Assembly: GCA_023144585.1 (NCBI GenBank)
Contig: JAGLFI010000041.1
Span: forward strand, 1 to 8,393
Direction of reading: 5' to 3'
Source of the DNA: Desulfobacula sp.
GTDB taxonomy: Bacteria > Desulfobacterota > Desulfobacteria > Desulfobacterales > Desulfobacteraceae
Length of the DNA stretch: 8,393 bases
The position numbers and the translations under genes are program-made. The notes below the pieces were generated by a model. It did no database searches. It worked only from the letters and a program-made list of their open reading frames with translations, and had not been told where the DNA came from. Position 1 is the stretch's first letter. Every line of letters begins with the position of its first letter. Shown here one piece after another: positions 1 through 7,258 of the stretch.

Positions 1-188
1 TTGATCTTTCCACATAGAAGATGCTGAATTTTTTAAGTTCCAGAATATAATTTACTCAGCTGTCAACAGCGTGAAAAATAACAGAAAGCATCCAGCTGTC
101 TGAAAAATTTTTTGATTTCTTTTTGTGAATCTCCAGGGTGGAAAAAAAGGCTATGCTGAATCCTGCACATACATAAAAAAGTTCATAG
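1..188. other. Non-coding or degraded left edge, no gene supported
   Basis: No reading frame here can be assigned to a protein family. The frame that encodes the downstream kinase remnant is interrupted by TGA at 126-128, TAA at 174-176 and TAG at 186-188. The sequence is AT-rich. It contains the 8-mer CAGCTGTC twice (57-64 and 93-100), ATGCTGAAT twice (21-29 and 153-161), and a short inverted repeat GCTGT/ACAGC at 59-70. A 35-codon ORF runs on the minus strand (170 to 63), but nothing supports it as a gene. The stretch may be the edge of an inserted or rearranged segment, or an eroded kinase region. Confidence 0.5.
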
Positions 189-521
189 TTTCTGCAAGAG
201 GCTCAAATTTTATGGAATTTATTAAAAAATGCTGCCCAAGCCATAAAAGGTCACGGAGAAATTAAAATTCAACTTAAATCATCAAGAAACAACCGTGTTT
301 ATCTAACTGTTGAAGACACCGGTATGGGAATTAGTCAGGAAGATTCCAGTCATATTTTTGATCCCTTTTATACAACCAAACCAGAAGGGACCGGTCTTGG
401 TCTCTCTATTATTCATCGATTGATTGATAGCTATAACGGTATGATTGATTTTGAATCCACCCCTGGAAAAGGGTCTGTTTTTAAAGTTCTTTTAAATACC
501 ACCCCATCAAAAAGCAAATAA
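189..521 (+). pseudogene. Sensor histidine kinase remnant (HATPase_c domain only)
   Basis: This is the C-terminal catalytic ATP-binding part of a two-component sensor kinase. Reading from 189 in the frame that ends at TAA 519-521, the N box is clear (LWNLLKNAAQAI, about 210-245). It is followed by the G1 box (DTGMGI, about 315-332), the F box (FDPFYTTK) and the G2 box (GTGLGLSI, about 390-413), then the usual C-terminal strands with STPGKGS. The fold looks intact to its end. Upstream there is no H box, dimerisation helix or sensor domain, and the frame is closed at 186-188. No ATG, GTG or TTG lies in frame between 189 and the ATG at 324. That ATG sits inside the G1 box and would give a non-functional 65-residue product. 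The best reading is a 5'-truncated, decayed gene. A complete kinase with a sequencing frameshift is less likely, because several stops lie upstream in this frame and no other frame resumes kinase sequence. Confidence 0.75.
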
Positions 522-528
522 CAAAATC

Positions 529-558
529 TTGACATTTTCATGTTAACTAGGCTATTTA
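529..558 (+). promoter_or_regulatory. Putative sigma70-type promoter of the lysS-lol-bamA-lpx operon
   Basis: A perfect -35 hexamer TTGACA lies at 529-534. After an 18-nt spacer there is a weak -10-like TATTTA at 553-558, which would place transcription start near 565 and give an untranslated leader of about 60 nt. This is the only intergenic gap of size in the window, and it lies just before the long co-directional gene run. The -10 match is only partial (TAT plus mismatches), so the exact box is uncertain. The assignment is inference from sequence. Confidence 0.5.
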
Positions 559-562
559 TTCA

Positions 563-577
563 TGTTTTATCAAAACA
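563..577. promoter_or_regulatory. Operator-like 15-bp palindrome before lysS
   Basis: TGTTTT-ATC-AAAACA is a perfect inverted repeat with 6-bp arms and a 3-nt centre. It falls on the expected transcription start of the promoter at 529-558, where a repressor could block initiation. It is AT-rich, so chance is possible. As RNA it would form only a weak stem. No second copy was noticed in the window, and the binding protein, if any, is unknown. Confidence 0.3.
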
Positions 578-590
578 AAAATAAAGCAAC

Positions 591-603
591 CTGCAAGATG
601 CAG
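591..603 (+). other. Small leader hairpin before lysS
   Basis: CTGCA-AGA-TGCAG forms a perfect 5-bp stem with a 3-nt loop in the predicted lysS leader. It ends 9 nt before the GAAGG ribosome binding site at 613-617. The A-rich tail (TAAAAAT) is not a U-tract, so it is not a terminator. It is too small to be a T-box or a known riboswitch. It could affect mRNA stability or ribosome access, or be chance. Confidence 0.25.
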
Positions 604-626
604 TAAAAATATGAAGGTAAATATTT

Positions 627-2105
627 ATGGACAAAGAAAGTAAGCTGATACAATTTAGAAAAGAAAAAATAAATGGATTAAAAGATAAGGGGGTAAACCT
701 CTATCCAAACGACTTCAAACCATCGTGTTCTATAAAAGAACTTAAAAAAATTATTGAAAAGAAACCTGATTCCTTAGGGGAAAAAGGCGATGAGTTCTAT
801 ATGGCAGGAAGAATGATGGCCATCAATAAAATGGGAAAATCATCTTTTATCCGTTTTGAAGAAGGGTCTGATCAATTTCAAGTATATTTACAAAAAGATA
901 GAGTAGGCGATGAAACTTATTTTCTGTTTAAAAAGCTTGATATTGGAGATTTTATTGGTGTCAAAGGCCCAATGTTTCAAACAAGAACTGGAGAGTGGAC
1001 ACTTTTAGCTAAAGAATTCAGACTATTATCAAAGGCAATAAGGCCACTTCCTGAAAAATTCCACGGGATAAAAGATCCTGAAAAACGATATCGCCAGCGG
1101 TATCTTGATCTTATAATGAATGATGATACAAGACAAATTTTTATCAAAAGAAGTAAGATAGTCGCCGCCATGAGACGTTTTTTTGAAGAAAATGGCTTCA
1201 TGGAAGTTGAAACACCCATGATGCAGCCTCTGGCAGGAGGCGCTGAAGCTACCCCTTTTAAAACCTGGCACAATGCCCTTGGAATGGAGCTGTTTTTAAG
1301 AATAGCACCGGAATTATACCTGAAAAGACTGGTTGTGGGTGGGTTTGAAAAAGTATTTGAAATTAATCGAAATTTTAGAAACGAGGGGGTTTCAACTCGA
1401 CACAATCCTGAATTTACAATGGTTGAATTTTATCAGGCTTATGCTGACTATGAAGATCTTATGGATTTAACCGAAGAGATGTTTGAATCTATTACAAAAG
1501 AAATTTTGGGATCAACAATACTCCAGTACCAGGGCCAGAAAATTGATTTGAAAAAAGGGTGGCTGCGTATTCCCATGATAGAATCTCTTACATCAATCGG
1601 TGGAATCGATCCTGAAATTCTAAATGATACTGAATTTTTGCTCAAGTTTGCAGAGGAAAATACTATACAGATTACTAAAAAAGACCGCCACGGCAAAATA
1701 TTAACCAAGCTTTTCGATATTTTGGTTGAACCCAAATTAATTCAACCCACATTTATTACCGGCTATCCTGTGGAAGTATCTCCTTTATCCAGAAAAAATG
1801 ATGACAATCCGGAATTGACGGACCGGTTTGAATTGTTTATTGCCGGCAGAGAAATTGCCAACGGATTTTCTGAAATCAATGACCCTGAAGACCAGCATAG
1901 CAGATTTTTAATGCAGTCCAGACAAAGAAATGAAGGAAATTCAGAAGCCCACATCATGGATTCCGAATATGTGAAGGCACTTGAATACGGAATGCCGCCA
2001 ACAGCAGGAGAAGGCATTGGAATCGACCGGTTTGTCATGCTTCTAACTGATTCTTCATCCATTCGGGAGGTTATTCTTTTCCCCCATATGAAAAAGAATG
2101 TCTGA
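627..2105 (+). CDS. lysS: Lysine--tRNA ligase, class II
   Basis: Cytoplasmic lysyl-tRNA synthetase; it activates lysine with ATP and charges tRNA-Lys. The 492-residue length is close to the usual value of about 500. Residues about 56-140 form the OB-fold anticodon-binding domain. The class II catalytic core follows. Motif 1 lies around 178-203 (FFEENGFMEVETPM). Motif 2 lies around 243-268 (FRNEGVSTRHNPEF, with the conserved Arg251). Motif 3 lies around 461-487 (GEGIGIDRFVMLL, with Arg468, ending IREVILFP). All class II signatures look intact, which excludes the unrelated class I enzyme. The ATG at 627 has GAAGG at 613-617, nine bases upstream, and the N-terminus is of typical length. It is the first gene of the apparent operon and ends 4 nt before the Lol permease gene. 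No oddity in composition was noted. Confidence 0.97.
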   Translation: MDKESKLIQFRKEKINGLKDKGVNLYPNDFKPSCSIKELKKIIEKKPDSLGEKGDEFYMAGRMMAINKMGKSSFIRFEEGSDQFQVYLQKDRVGDETYFLFKKLDIGDFIGVKGPMFQTRTGEWTLLAKEFRLLSKAIRPLPEKFHGIKDPEKRYRQRYLDLIMNDDTRQIFIKRSKIVAAMRRFFEENGFMEVETPMMQPLAGGAEATPFKTWHNALGMELFLRIAPELYLKRLVVGGFEKVFEINRNFRNEGVSTRHNPEFTMVEFYQAYADYEDLMDLTEEMFESITKEILGSTILQYQGQKIDLKKGWLRIPMIESLTSIGGIDPEILNDTEFLLKFAEENTIQITKKDRHGKILTKLFDILVEPKLIQPTFITGYPVEVSPLSRKNDDNPELTDRFELFIAGREIANGFSEINDPEDQHSRFLMQSRQRNEGNSEAHIMDSEYVKALEYGMPPTAGEGIGIDRFVMLLTDSSSIREVILFPHMKKNV

Positions 2106-2109
2106 TTAG

Positions 2110-3333
2110 ATGGCCCTTGAATTATTCATAGCCGGTAAATACCTTAAGGCAAAGAGGAAAGAAGGGTTTATCTCATTGATCAGCTTTCTCTCCGTGGCAG
2201 GTGTTACCGTCGGGGTTATGGCCCTTGTGGTGGTAATTGCGGTCATGACCGGTGCTGAAACAGATTTTCGCAAAAGAATCCTGGGGCTTGAACCTCATAT
2301 ACTGGTGATGAATTACTCAGGAAAATTTGATAACTATTCTCACATCTTATCTGATCTTGATAAAAGAGAACAAATTATAGGCATCTCACCGATTTTATTT
2401 GCACAGGCTATGATTCGGTCACAACAGTCTTTTTCCGGTGTTATGGTTCGGGGTATTGATCCTGAAAAAGGATTCAGCCTTGTTAAAGGATTCACTGCAG
2501 AACAATTAAAAAAAGTGCTTTGTAAAGGAACGAAAAATGGGGTACTTCCCGGAATTGTTTTAGGCCAGGGACTTGCAAATTCTGTTGGAGCGATAAAAGG
2601 AGACAAGATCATCCTCATGTCACCCAATGGATTTATTGCTCCCATGGATCATATTCCTTCAATGAAGCGGTTTGTTGTAACGGATACATTTGATTCAGGC
2701 ATGTACGAATATGACAGTGCACTAGCCTATGTCCATTTGAAGGAAGCCCAACGACTTACCAATGTTAAAAATAAAATTTCCGCCATTGGGATCTGGATTG
2801 ATGATGTGTTTAATGTTAAATCGGTTAAAGATAATCTTTCGGACATATTAAGTTATCCATTTTATTTGCGTGACTGGATGGACATCAATAAAAGCCTTTT
2901 TTCTGCATTAAAACTTGAAAAAACGGCCATGTTTATCATTTTGACTCTGATCATACTTGTTGCGGCGTTTAATATTGCCAGCGCATTGATTATGATGGTG
3001 ATGGAAAAAACCAAGGATATTGCAGTATTAAAAGCCATGGGAGCTACAAACAAGACGATTAGAAGAATATTTATTCTTAAAGGTATGATTATTGGCCTTT
3101 TGGGTACATTTATAGGTACAATCTCAGGTATTGTTATTTGTTTTATTCTAAAAAGATATGATTTTATCCAATTACCGGATGCATATCCCTTTTCGACACT
3201 TCCTGTGCAACTTGAATATTTTGATGTTTTGGCCATAGCTGTCAGTGCGATTATCATTTGTTTTTTTTCAACTTTGTATCCTTCATATAAGGCGTCTAAA
3301 ATGGATCCTGTCGAGGCATTAAGATATGGATAA
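2110..3333 (+). CDS. lolC: Lipoprotein-releasing ABC transporter permease (LolC/LolE family)
   Basis: Inner-membrane subunit of the LolCDE exporter, which extracts outer-membrane lipoproteins and hands them to LolA. The 407 residues match the LolC/E family. A first membrane segment lies at about 20-47, after a short cytoplasmic start with the family-typical AGKYLKAKRKEGFISLIS. A MacB-type periplasmic domain spans about 48-270. The FtsX domain follows, with membrane segments at about 272-298, 318-347 and 370-390. The coupling helix EKTKDIAVLKAMGAT (299-313) contacts the ATPase, and the C-terminus is the usual DPVEALRYG. The start is 4 nt after the lysS stop with no strong ribosome binding site, suggesting translational coupling. 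The stop overlaps the lolD start by 8 nt. Only one permease gene is present here, so it may form a homodimer (LolF-like) or pair with a subunit encoded elsewhere. I cannot separate LolC from LolE by sequence alone. Confidence 0.95.
   Translation: MALELFIAGKYLKAKRKEGFISLISFLSVAGVTVGVMALVVVIAVMTGAETDFRKRILGLEPHILVMNYSGKFDNYSHILSDLDKREQIIGISPILFAQAMIRSQQSFSGVMVRGIDPEKGFSLVKGFTAEQLKKVLCKGTKNGVLPGIVLGQGLANSVGAIKGDKIILMSPNGFIAPMDHIPSMKRFVVTDTFDSGMYEYDSALAYVHLKEAQRLTNVKNKISAIGIWIDDVFNVKSVKDNLSDILSYPFYLRDWMDINKSLFSALKLEKTAMFIILTLIILVAAFNIASALIMMVMEKTKDIAVLKAMGATNKTIRRIFILKGMIIGLLGTFIGTISGIVICFILKRYDFIQLPDAYPFSTLPVQLEYFDVLAIAVSAIIICFFSTLYPSYKASKMDPVEALRYG
3313..3316 (+). promoter_or_regulatory. Ribosome binding site deciding the lolD start
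   Basis: GAGG lies 9 nt before the ATG at 3326, inside the last codons of the permease gene. The later in-frame ATGs at 3341 and 3350 have no comparable purine-rich site, so 3326 is preferred even though those starts would give a more familiar LolD N-terminus. Confidence 0.5.
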
Positions 3334-4015
3334 TTCACTAATGCCTTTGATGTCGCTTCAGGCCGTTTCAAGATGTTTTCATCTAAAAACATCAAAAATT
3401 GAAATTTTGAACAATACCTCCTTTAATATTTATAAAGGTGAAACCATCGCTGTTGTGGGATCATCCAGCATTGGCAAATCAACATTATTACATATTATCG
3501 GCACACTTGATAAGCCTGATTCAGGGAAAATTTTTTTCCAAAAAGATGATTTATCCTTGTATAACGATGAAAAACTCGCCCGTTTTAGAAATTCAAAGAT
3601 TGGTTTTGTGTTTCAATTTCATTATTTACTTCAAGGATTTTCAGCATTAGAAAATGTGATGATGCCGGGTTTAATTGCTCAAAAAAATAAAAAAAGTGTT
3701 GAAAAAAGTGCTTTAAATATGCTTGAAAGAGTAGGGCTTTCGTTAAGAGTTTCTCATCGGGTTGAAGATCTTTCAGGAGGGGAACAACAACGGGTGGCAC
3801 TGGCAAGAGCTTTGGTCATGAAACCTGATATACTTCTGGCAGATGAGCCAACAGGAAATCTTGATCAAAAAAATAGTAAAAGTGTGCATGCATTAATTGA
3901 TGAATTAAACAAAGAGCTCGGCATGACTGTTATTGTGGTTACCCATAATACTGAATTTGCCCGGATGATGGAAAGAAACGTTACAATATTGGATGGAGAG
4001 ATTATTCCTGTTTAA
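3326..4015 (+). CDS. lolD: Lipoprotein-releasing ABC transporter ATP-binding protein LolD
   Basis: Cytoplasmic ATPase of the Lol exporter; ATP hydrolysis drives lipoprotein release from the inner membrane through the permease encoded just upstream. All nucleotide-binding motifs are present: Walker A GSSSIGKS (45-52), Q-loop with Gln97 in the LolD-like context FVFQFHYLL, signature LSGGEQ (149-154), Walker B ILLADE with Glu174, D-loop NLD, and H-loop His207. The QFHYLL and FSALENVMMP segments are typical of LolD and help separate it from the related MacB and FtsE ATPases. The 229-residue length fits the family. The Walker A has Ser-Ile where LolD usually has Gly-Ser, but the GxxxxGKS pattern is kept. 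The start overlaps the permease stop by 8 nt, consistent with coupled translation and fixed stoichiometry. ATGs at 3341 or 3350 are alternative starts. Confidence 0.96.
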   Translation: MDNSLMPLMSLQAVSRCFHLKTSKIEILNNTSFNIYKGETIAVVGSSSIGKSTLLHIIGTLDKPDSGKIFFQKDDLSLYNDEKLARFRNSKIGFVFQFHYLLQGFSALENVMMPGLIAQKNKKSVEKSALNMLERVGLSLRVSHRVEDLSGGEQQRVALARALVMKPDILLADEPTGNLDQKNSKSVHALIDELNKELGMTVIVVTHNTEFARMMERNVTILDGEIIPV

Positions 4016-4033
4016 CTTTGCTCCGAGATTTCT

Positions 4034-6697
4034 ATGGATAAACATATGAACAGACCTGTTTTAAAAAATATTTTCATTTTTACAATCTTAATTTGTTCTT
4101 TTTTAGTTAAAGACTTATTTGCAGACTCAAATATTAATATTGCTATTTTCCCTTTTTCTATTTATGCAAGTCAACCCCATGACCGGATTCATGATCAGAT
4201 AAAAAATAAAATCCCTTTAATGATATTAGAAAAGTTAGACCATGAAGGTGCAAAGATAATTTTTGCAGATGAAGTGCTTGATAAAAAATTATTGGATTAT
4301 TCCGATTTTCGAGAACAAGGGATAAAACTGGGAGTTGATTATCTAATAATCGGATCGATCTTTATTGAAGGTCAGAGTATCAGTATAGATACCAAGATGA
4401 TAAATATCTATGAGAAAGATACCTTTACCACGTTTTATTCTGAAACAGATAACTTAGAAAATTTCTATTCACCCATTTCTCAGCTTAGCAAGGAAATAAT
4501 CAGTGAACTCTTTCATAAAAAAATAATAATCGATATTGCCATTATCGGAAATAAAAGAATTGAAACCGATGTGATTATGAGGACTCTCGACACTCAGGTC
4601 GGTGATATTATCAGGGTTGGCAATATTTCTGAAGATCTTAGAAAAATATATGCTATGGGTTACTTTGATAATATAATTGTTCAAAAAGAATCCCTTGATA
4701 ATGGCGTTAAGCTAATTTTTGAACTTACTGAAAAATCGACTGTCCGGAAACTTAAATTTAAGGACAACACGGTTTTTGAAACTGATAAGCTTGCAGATAT
4801 TGTTGATACAAGAACCGGTGCAATTCTAAATATTCACAAACTCAACTCAGATGTGAATCGAATGCGGTTAATGTATACTGAAAAGAATTATCACAATTGT
4901 TCTGTAACATATGAAATAATCCCCCTTGAACACTCCCAGGCAGATATTATTTTTAAATTTGAAGAAGGAGATAAAATCAGGGTTGAGAAAATCACTTTTG
5001 AAGGTAATAAGTACTTTCCTGATAAAGAAATCAAAGGTGTCATCGAAATCGAAGAAAAAGGGTTTTTCTCTATAATAACCTCTTCGGGGGATCTCAAAGA
5101 GACTGAGGTAAAAAATGATGCCATAAGAATTGAATCTTTATATAAAAACAATGGATTCATTGATGCAAAAGTATCAGACCCAATTATTGATATTGGTAAA
5201 AAATCAATTTCAATTCATTTTAAAATCGACGAAGGCGCTCAATATAAAATTAAAAAAATTGATGTTACCGGTGATCTGATTCTACCAAAAATAACTATTT
5301 TAGGCCTGGTTCATGCCAAAGAGGGAGAATTTTACAATAGAGAATCCATCAGAAATGATATTTTGTCTATTTCAGATGCCTATTCAAACCAAGGCTTTGC
5401 TAATGTGAATATCAGGCCAATAGTCAATAAAGATGATAAAAAACATATGATGACTATCTCCTATTCCATTGATAAAGGAGAGGCTGTATATTTTAACAGA
5501 ATCAATATCAGCGGCAATTCAAAAACCCGCGATAAAGTCATTAGAAGAGAAATGAGAATAATTGAACAGGATCTTTACAGCAAAGTAAATATTCAGAGAA
5601 GTTATAAAAATTTAAACCGGTTGAATTATTTTGACGGAATTGATATCCAGCCAAGTAAAACTTCAGATGAAAACAAAATGGACCTGAATGTGAAGGTGCT
5701 TGAAAAACAAACAGGGAACCTTGCATTTGGCGGTGGATTCAGCAGTGATGATGGTGTTTTTGTAACTGCTTCTGTTGAAGAAAGGAATCTTTTTGGCAGG
5801 GGACAAAACTTAAAAGTATCTGCTAGAGTAGGTAAACGCGATGCACTCTATTTTATAAGTTTTTTTGAGCCCTATATTTTTGATACCCGTGTTTCCGGAG
5901 GCATTGATATCTATAAAGATGATTACGCGTATGATTATTATGATAAAGAATCAGTTGGAATACGATTGAAACTCGGTTACAGACTTTTCGATTATAATAG
6001 AGTTGGCGTCCACTACAATTTAGAAGATTTTGATATATCAAACGCACAAACCGACTACACTTACATGACACCCGGCTCTTTTTTGACCAGCAGCATAAAG
6101 CCTTTTATAAACTATGATTCCAGGGATGACTTTTTCTTACCAACTGAAGGGTCCAAGCATAGATTCTCCATTGAATATGCTGGAGAATTTTTAGGTGGTG
6201 AAATTGATTATACAAAATACCTTATCGAAACAGGGGTATTTTTCCCTCTTTTCTGGAAATTTACAGGGGCATTGCACGCAGAAGCAGGGTATCTGGATGA
6301 TCGAACCGGCAATACCTTTGATATTGATTACGTAAAATTTTATTTGGGTGGTATGAACTCAATTCGAGGATTTGACAAGTGGGATATTAACGCCAGTCAG
6401 CCTGGAGAAACAAGACTCAGGGGCGGTGAAAAGTATGTTCAATTCAACGCGGAAATAACTTTTCCGTTTGCAGAAAAATATAAAGTAGCCGGTGTATTTT
6501 TTTATGATCGCGGTGATGTATATGCAACCAGTCAAAATATTGATTTGAGTGATCAATATTCAAGTTTTGGTACCGGTGTAAGATGGAACTCTCCCATGGG
6601 TCCGATAAGGCTTGAATATGCATGGGTTATTGACGGTAAACACGTGAAAGAAAGAGGCCATGGACAATTTGAATTTGCTATTGGTGCTTTTTTTTAA
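4034..6697 (+). CDS. bamA: Outer membrane assembly factor BamA with extra N-terminal TolB/FlgO-like domain
   Basis: Central Omp85-family pore of the BAM complex, which folds and inserts beta-barrel proteins into the outer membrane. The product has 887 residues, longer than the roughly 750-810 of common BamA. A signal peptide occupies about 1-30 (hydrophobic core IFIFTILICSFLV). Residues about 33-160 form an extra alpha/beta domain (start NIAIFPF, later GVDYLIIGSIF) resembling TolB-N/FlgO/CsgG-type folds. Five POTRA repeats follow at about 164-236, 237-315, 316-404, 405-485 and 486-557. The 16-strand barrel runs from 560 to 887, starting NLAFGGGFSSDDG and including the conserved loop-6 motif IRGF (777-780). 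It closes with a strand that ends in Phe, the expected beta-signal. The ATG at 4034 has GAGA at 4025-4028. The ATG at 4046 is an alternative that also leaves a good signal peptide. skp follows 24 nt later, its usual partner in this kind of cluster. Confidence 0.97.
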   Translation: MDKHMNRPVLKNIFIFTILICSFLVKDLFADSNINIAIFPFSIYASQPHDRIHDQIKNKIPLMILEKLDHEGAKIIFADEVLDKKLLDYSDFREQGIKLGVDYLIIGSIFIEGQSISIDTKMINIYEKDTFTTFYSETDNLENFYSPISQLSKEIISELFHKKIIIDIAIIGNKRIETDVIMRTLDTQVGDIIRVGNISEDLRKIYAMGYFDNIIVQKESLDNGVKLIFELTEKSTVRKLKFKDNTVFETDKLADIVDTRTGAILNIHKLNSDVNRMRLMYTEKNYHNCSVTYEIIPLEHSQADIIFKFEEGDKIRVEKITFEGNKYFPDKEIKGVIEIEEKGFFSIITSSGDLKETEVKNDAIRIESLYKNNGFIDAKVSDPIIDIGKKSISIHFKIDEGAQYKIKKIDVTGDLILPKITILGLVHAKEGEFYNRESIRNDILSISDAYSNQGFANVNIRPIVNKDDKKHMMTISYSIDKGEAVYFNRINISGNSKTRDKVIRREMRIIEQDLYSKVNIQRSYKNLNRLNYFDGIDIQPSKTSDENKMDLNVKVLEKQTGNLAFGGGFSSDDGVFVTASVEERNLFGRGQNLKVSARVGKRDALYFISFFEPYIFDTRVSGGIDIYKDDYAYDYYDKESVGIRLKLGYRLFDYNRVGVHYNLEDFDISNAQTDYTYMTPGSFLTSSIKPFINYDSRDDFFLPTEGSKHRFSIEYAGEFLGGEIDYTKYLIETGVFFPLFWKFTGALHAEAGYLDDRTGNTFDIDYVKFYLGGMNSIRGFDKWDINASQPGETRLRGGEKYVQFNAEITFPFAEKYKVAGVFFYDRGDVYATSQNIDLSDQYSSFGTGVRWNSPMGPIRLEYAWVIDGKHVKERGHGQFEFAIGAFF

Positions 6698-6721
6698 AAT
6701 GAAAAATTTTTGGAGGTTTAA

Positions 6722-7252
6722 ATGAAAAAATTAATTTTAATTTTATCCGTATTTATTTTTTTTGGAATAATTCCCCAGGGCTTTTGCGCAGATGTTGCAA
6801 AAATTGGAGTGATTGATTTTCAAAAAATTTTGCAAGAATCAAGTGCCGGAAAGATGACACAGAAACTGATGAGTGAAAAAGGCAGTGATTTTCAAAAAAA
6901 ATTAACGACTGAGAAAGCTCAATTAGATGAAATGAAAAAATCATTTGAAAGGGAATCTCTCGTCCTGAGTCCTGAAAAACAGCAGGAAAACCAGCGAGAA
7001 TTCAAGATCCGGGTGAATGATTTTAAAAAAATGCAGGAAATTTTTTCCAAAGAATTTAAACAATTAGAAGTTAAGCATTTAAATCAAATACAAAAAGCTG
7101 TTTTTGAAATTGCAAATGAAATTGGAAAAGAGGAAGGATATTTGCTGATACTTGAGAAAAAAACTGCTGGAATAATTTATCATCCAACTCAAATTGATAT
7201 GACAGATAAAATTATTAAAAAATACAATTTAAAAGTTTCTAAAATCAAGTAG
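6722..7252 (+). CDS. skp: OmpH/Skp family periplasmic outer-membrane protein chaperone
   Basis: Periplasmic holdase that binds unfolded outer-membrane proteins after Sec export and keeps them soluble for BamA. The 176-residue length matches the family. A signal peptide spans about 1-23 (KK, then a hydrophobic stretch, with likely cleavage after Ala23). The mature N-terminus begins DVAKIGVIDFQKILQES, the typical Skp/OmpH opening strand. Residues about 42-135 are highly charged and helical (heptad-like KLTTEKAQLDEMKKSFE), forming the coiled-coil tentacles. The C-terminal part (YLLILEKKTAGIIY) returns to the beta body. A strong ribosome binding site GGAGG lies at 6712-6716, 5 nt before the ATG. 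The position between bamA and lpxD is the conserved place for skp in Proteobacteria. Helical proteins diverge fast, so the call rests on N-terminal motif, length and context together. Confidence 0.94.
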   Translation: MKKLILILSVFIFFGIIPQGFCADVAKIGVIDFQKILQESSAGKMTQKLMSEKGSDFQKKLTTEKAQLDEMKKSFERESLVLSPEKQQENQREFKIRVNDFKKMQEIFSKEFKQLEVKHLNQIQKAVFEIANEIGKEEGYLLILEKKTAGIIYHPTQIDMTDKIIKKYNLKVSKIK

Positions 7253-7258
7253 TTTTTT

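Noticed and set aside
59..70. GCTGT-CA-ACAGC as a transcription terminator
   Set aside because: The loop is too short for the full stem, and no U-tract follows on either strand.
324..521. A separate 65-residue protein starting at ATG 324
   Set aside because: The ATG falls inside the G1 box of a kinase ATP-binding domain, homology continues upstream to 189, and there is no ribosome binding site. It is part of the kinase remnant, not a gene of its own.
522..626. T-box or lysine riboswitch before lysS
   Set aside because: The leader is only about 60 nt and lacks the stem architecture and terminator expected for either element.
977..1405. Minus-strand ORF of 142 codons inside lysS
   Set aside because: It lies wholly antisense to the conserved catalytic core of lysS and shows no family motif. 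It is a shadow of the real gene.
2862..3395. Minus-strand ORF of 177 codons over the permease-lolD junction
   Set aside because: Its hydrophobic look comes from the complement of the permease membrane segments. The + strand proteins here are clearly conserved.
3438..3650. Second + strand ORF of 70 codons inside lolD
   Set aside because: It is out of frame with the intact ATPase and lacks any motif.
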